Origin: Pseudomonadota bacterium
Lineage (GTDB): Bacteria > Pseudomonadota > Gammaproteobacteria > Burkholderiales > Ferrovaceae
Length of the DNA: 57,387 nt
NCBI GenBank assembly: GCA_028873535.1
Contig: JAGWIJ010000005.1
Span: forward strand, 1 to 57,387
Direction of reading: 5' to 3'
This document shows, piece after piece, positions 55,426-57,387 of the stretch; within the stretch, counting starts at the first letter, position 1, and each line of letters begins with the position of its first letter. Made by a program: the position numbers and the translations under genes. The notes under the pieces were generated by a model, which saw only the letters and a list, made by a program, of their open reading frames with translations, ran no database searches and was not told the DNA's origin.

Positions 55426-55797
55426 ATGAAGGGACGTGAGAGCGGAATGCCGGAGGAGGACTACTGGGCTTCCTTTTTCGATCCGGAAGCCACGCTGGAT
55501 CGCTTCCTCCCCGCTGGCCGGCAGACTGGCGGCCTGGTCGAGTTCGGCTGTGGCTATGGCACCTTCACCATTCCGGCTGCCGGCCGGGTCTCCGGCACGG
55601 TGACCGCGCTCGATATCGAACCCGGGATGGTCGAAGGTGTGAAACGCAAGGCGCAGCGGGCAGGACTTGCCAACATCCAGGTCGTACGCCGGGATTTCGT
55701 GGCAGAAGGGACCGGTCTCGCCAATGCAAGCCAGGATCACGCGATGATCTTCAACCTGCTGCACCTCGAAGATCCCGTCAGCCTTCTGCCTGCAGGA
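55426..55797 (+). pseudogene. class I SAM-dependent methyltransferase, truncated
   Basis: The frame starts MKGRESGMPEEDYWASFFDP and carries the SAM-binding motif VEFGCGYGTFTIPAA, the acidic residue in VTALDIEPGMV and the later IFNLLHLEDPVSLL. Similarity stops at about residue 122; full-length relatives continue for some 60 more residues with a GGRLGIIHW-type motif that is absent. The frame remains open only because it runs antisense to the next gene. The protein would lack the C-terminal part of the fold, so it is most likely inactive. Confidence 0.75.
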
Positions 55798-55809
55798 TTG
55801 CTGTCCCTA

Positions 55810-56238
55810 TCATTTCGGATTATCGCTGGCGGACTGATGCATGGCAAGACCGGCTTTTCGCATGCCTTCCGGCATGAACTGCGCCATCATCCCGTCCATG
55901 TCGCTTGTACTCGACATCGGCATGGCACTGCCCTTGCCGCCTCCGGCCTGGCAACCCTCAGCGCCCGGGGATGCCAGGCCCAGCTTCTCGTCGGCGAGTT
56001 GTGCAGCTTCCGCGTAGTTGCCGGCGGCCATGGCGGAAAGGATGCCAGAGAGGGCCTGGAGGTGCCCGCGCATGTTGGCCAGCATGTGCTGGGGCATCGG
56101 CGCCGGAAAATCGATGGCTCCGCGCGCATCCTCGCCCATCGCAGCCATGTGCAGGCGGTGGTCCATCGCAGCATGGTCCTCGGCGGACGCCATGGCGCCG
56201 ACGGACATCGCAGCCACGACCACGGCCGCCTTGCTCAA
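55810..56238 (-). CDS. small exported Met/His-rich protein
   Basis: 142 residues starting at TTG 56238, with GAGGA (56249-56245, minus strand) five to six bases ahead. The signal peptide is SKAAVVVAAMSVGAMASAED. The mature part is rich in Met and His (HAAMDHRLHMAAMGED; MPQHMLANMRGHLQAL) and ends FMPEGMRKAGLAMHQSA. I recognise this as a conserved hypothetical type found in other Proteobacteria; the Met/His content suggests metal, perhaps copper, contact. The gene is wedged between two truncated genes, and its upstream border coincides with the Crp fragment, so its start may be secondary. Confidence 0.6.
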   Translation of the reverse strand: MSKAAVVVAAMSVGAMASAEDHAAMDHRLHMAAMGEDARGAIDFPAPMPQHMLANMRGHLQALSGILSAMAAGNYAEAAQLADEKLGLASPGAEGCQAGGGKGSAMPMSSTSDMDGMMAQFMPEGMRKAGLAMHQSASDNPK

Positions 56239-56718
56239 ATTCGTCCTCGCCAGGGCCGGGGACCGTGTCGACCGGATACTCGTGGTACTCGCCGGCGAAG
56301 TGCGGCTGATACGCCGGGACCCTGCTGGAAACGACATCGTCCTGCAACGCTCGCGTGGCGGATTCCTCGCAGAGGCCAGTGCGAGCAGCGGCCGCTATCA
56401 CTGCGATGTCGAGGTGGCCGAATCCGGCGCGCTGCTGGGCTTCCCGCTCAAATCGTTCCAGTCCGCCCTGGACAAGGATGCATCGTTTCGCAATGGATGG
56501 ATCGTGCACCTGGCGCGCGAGGTGCGGCGTCTGCGAGCCCAATGCGAGCGCCTCAACCTGCGCCACGCTGCCGACCGTGTCCTGCACTACATCGAGTGCG
56601 AAGGCTCGAATGGAACGCTGATGCTGTCGTGTTCCCGCAGGGCCTGGGCTGCGGAACGCGGAATGACCCACGAGTCACTGTACCGCACCCTGGCGCAGCT
56701 CCAGGACAGCGGAACGGC
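56239..56718 (+). pseudogene. Crp/FNR-family regulator, truncated at both ends
   Basis: Begins within the cyclic-nucleotide-binding-like domain (ARAGDRVDRILVVLAGEVRL), continues through IVLQRSRGGFLAEASASSGR and YHCDVEVAES, the dimer helix, and the winged helix (RRAWAAERGMTHESLYRTLA), and stops at LQDSGTA. About 20 N-terminal residues and the final strand are missing; upstream the frame is antisense to the exported-protein gene and downstream to the antitoxin gene. No proper start codon precedes it. Confidence 0.75.
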
Positions 56719-57036
56719 CTATAGTACCTCAGCGTGCAACCTCAGACCGAGAGCCTTCGCAACCTTCAAAACTGTGGCAAAGCTCGGATTGCCCGTGGCG
56801 CTGAGCGCCTTGTAGAGGCTTTCGCGACTCAGCCCAGTGTCCCGTGCAACTTGGGACATGCCTTTCGCACGCGCGATGTCACCCAAGGCGCGCGCAATTC
56901 CGGCAGCATCGTCAGGCGCATCTGACAGCCACGCATCAAGATACGCAGCCATTTCCCATGGGGTACGAAGCTGGTCCGCAACATCGTAGGCCAATGTCTC
57001 GGTCGTCGCCCCTTTGCTTCCTCGATGCTCTGCCAT
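56719..57036 (-). CDS. HigA-like antitoxin
   Basis: 105-residue helix-turn-helix antitoxin of the type that follows a HigB-like toxin. An N-terminal region (AYDVADQLRTPWEMAAYLDA) precedes the DNA-binding part: IARAKGMSQVARDTGLSRES, LYKALSATGNPSFATVLKVA. It would neutralise the toxin and repress the pair. It lies 6 bases after the toxin gene, and its stop touches the cut end of the Crp fragment. Confidence 0.87.
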   Translation of the reverse strand: MAEHRGSKGATTETLAYDVADQLRTPWEMAAYLDAWLSDAPDDAAGIARALGDIARAKGMSQVARDTGLSRESLYKALSATGNPSFATVLKVAKALGLRLHAEVL

Positions 57037-57042
57037 GGCACG

Positions 57043-57339
57043 TCAATCCTCAATACTTTCTGACAGCGCGAACGCCAGCTTCACGTCCTGCGGCTGCGTG
57101 GACTTGTCGCCGCCGGCGAGAAGGACGATGAACTCGCCATCGAGCTCGCAGTAGTAAACGCGGTAACCGGGGCCGCCGTCGATCTTGAGCTCGCTGACCC
57201 CTTGGCCGAGATACCTGGATTGACCAGGATTGCCATGCACCAACCGATCCACGCGCACCTGAATGCGTGCACGCGCTGCCCCGTCCCGCAGGGCATTGAT
57301 CCAATCCAGATAGACGCGGGTCATCCGCACTTGCTTCAT
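57043..57339 (-). CDS. HigB-like (RelE/ParE superfamily) toxin
   Basis: 98 residues from ATG 57339, matching the short toxin group with WINALRDGAARARIQVRVDR, GNPGQSRYLGQGVSELKIDG, PGYRVYYCELDGEFIVLLAG and GGDKSTQPQDVKLAFAL. Such toxins usually cleave mRNA on the ribosome. ATG 57339 gives the family's normal distance to the first tryptophan; in-frame starts at 57363 (GTG), 57354 and 57324 are possible. On the minus strand TTGACA (57370-57365) and TACACT (57348-57343) are 16 bases apart and may be the promoter, which would favour the shortest form. The toxin precedes the antitoxin, as in higBA. Confidence 0.85.
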   Translation of the reverse strand: MKQVRMTRVYLDWINALRDGAARARIQVRVDRLVHGNPGQSRYLGQGVSELKIDGGPGYRVYYCELDGEFIVLLAGGDKSTQPQDVKLAFALSESIED

Positions 57340-57387
57340 TGGAGTGTAGTTCATGGGATACACATGTCAAGAGACTCCGCAGCCGAC

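Noticed and set aside
55426-56724. 432-codon frame as a fusion of methyltransferase with a new C-terminal domain
   Set aside because: Beyond residue 122 the frame merely reads the opposite strand of the exported-protein gene and then a wrong frame of the Crp fragment.
56018-56815. 265-codon plus-strand frame containing the Crp domain as an intact gene
   Set aside because: The first 75 codons are antisense to the exported-protein gene and the last 30 to the antitoxin gene; neither end resembles Crp proteins.

Overview
The window is a GC-rich proteobacterial chromosome segment. Strong third-position G/C bias, TonB-dependent uptake, an IvbL-like attenuator in front of ilvBN, and a copper nitrite reductase under FNR/NsrR-type control all suggest a Gamma- or Betaproteobacterium able to respire nitrite. 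The taxon cannot be fixed from sequence alone. No rRNA, tRNA, IS element, integrase or CRISPR array was seen.

Layout. (1) 1-5613 is a denitrification and nitric-oxide block: partial nnrS (minus), nsrR, a DUF59 protein, an NnrS-like membrane protein, nirK with a fused cytochrome c, nirV and a SCO/SenC copper chaperone. FNR/Dnr boxes and three candidate NsrR operators surround it. (2) 5623-8807 holds an SDR and ilvBN, preceded by a complete attenuator (promoter, Val-rich leader peptide, alternative hairpins, terminator). (3) 8808-14624 is a mixed stretch: a decayed acetyl-CoA hydrolase, an Asp/Asn hydroxylase-like protein, a NYN/OST-HTH protein whose ribosome binding site lies inside a perfect hairpin, an AI-2E/PerM-type membrane protein and a TonB receptor.

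(4) 14625-31905 is the most striking part: a LacI-family regulator diverging from a 14-gene, 16-kb single-strand operon. The operon has a consensus-like promoter and twin palindromic operators. It combines a glucose-type ABC importer, a Gfo/Idh/MocA dehydrogenase, two GMC oxidoreductases, an SDR, an aldehyde dehydrogenase, a fused CoA-transferase, a crotonase, a DUF993 TIM-barrel-type protein, a glycerate kinase and a UPF0303 protein. It looks like a complete import-oxidise-cleave-activate route for a sugar-like compound, and I do not recognise it as a described pathway.

(5) 32045-36911 carries a slipin, a REC-GGDEF protein, an unusual type IV pilin, an EAL-CBS-GGDEF protein and the tail of a lost LuxR-type regulator. 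Part of this stretch looks less GC-biased than its surroundings. (6) 36972-42195 has fetAB, a chemoreceptor, and a LysR/aldo-keto reductase pair. (7) 42232-45994 has a PQQ dehydrogenase carrying the Asp-x-Asp motif linked to lanthanide use, its cytochrome c4, an exported ankyrin protein and mug. (8) 46041-55355 has a MarR-ClC pair, a DUF1800/DUF1501 pair, a CZB-domain chemoreceptor and chrA. (9) 55426-57387 is a patchwork: a truncated methyltransferase, a small exported protein, a Crp/FNR regulator cut at both ends, and a HigBA-like toxin-antitoxin module at the right edge.
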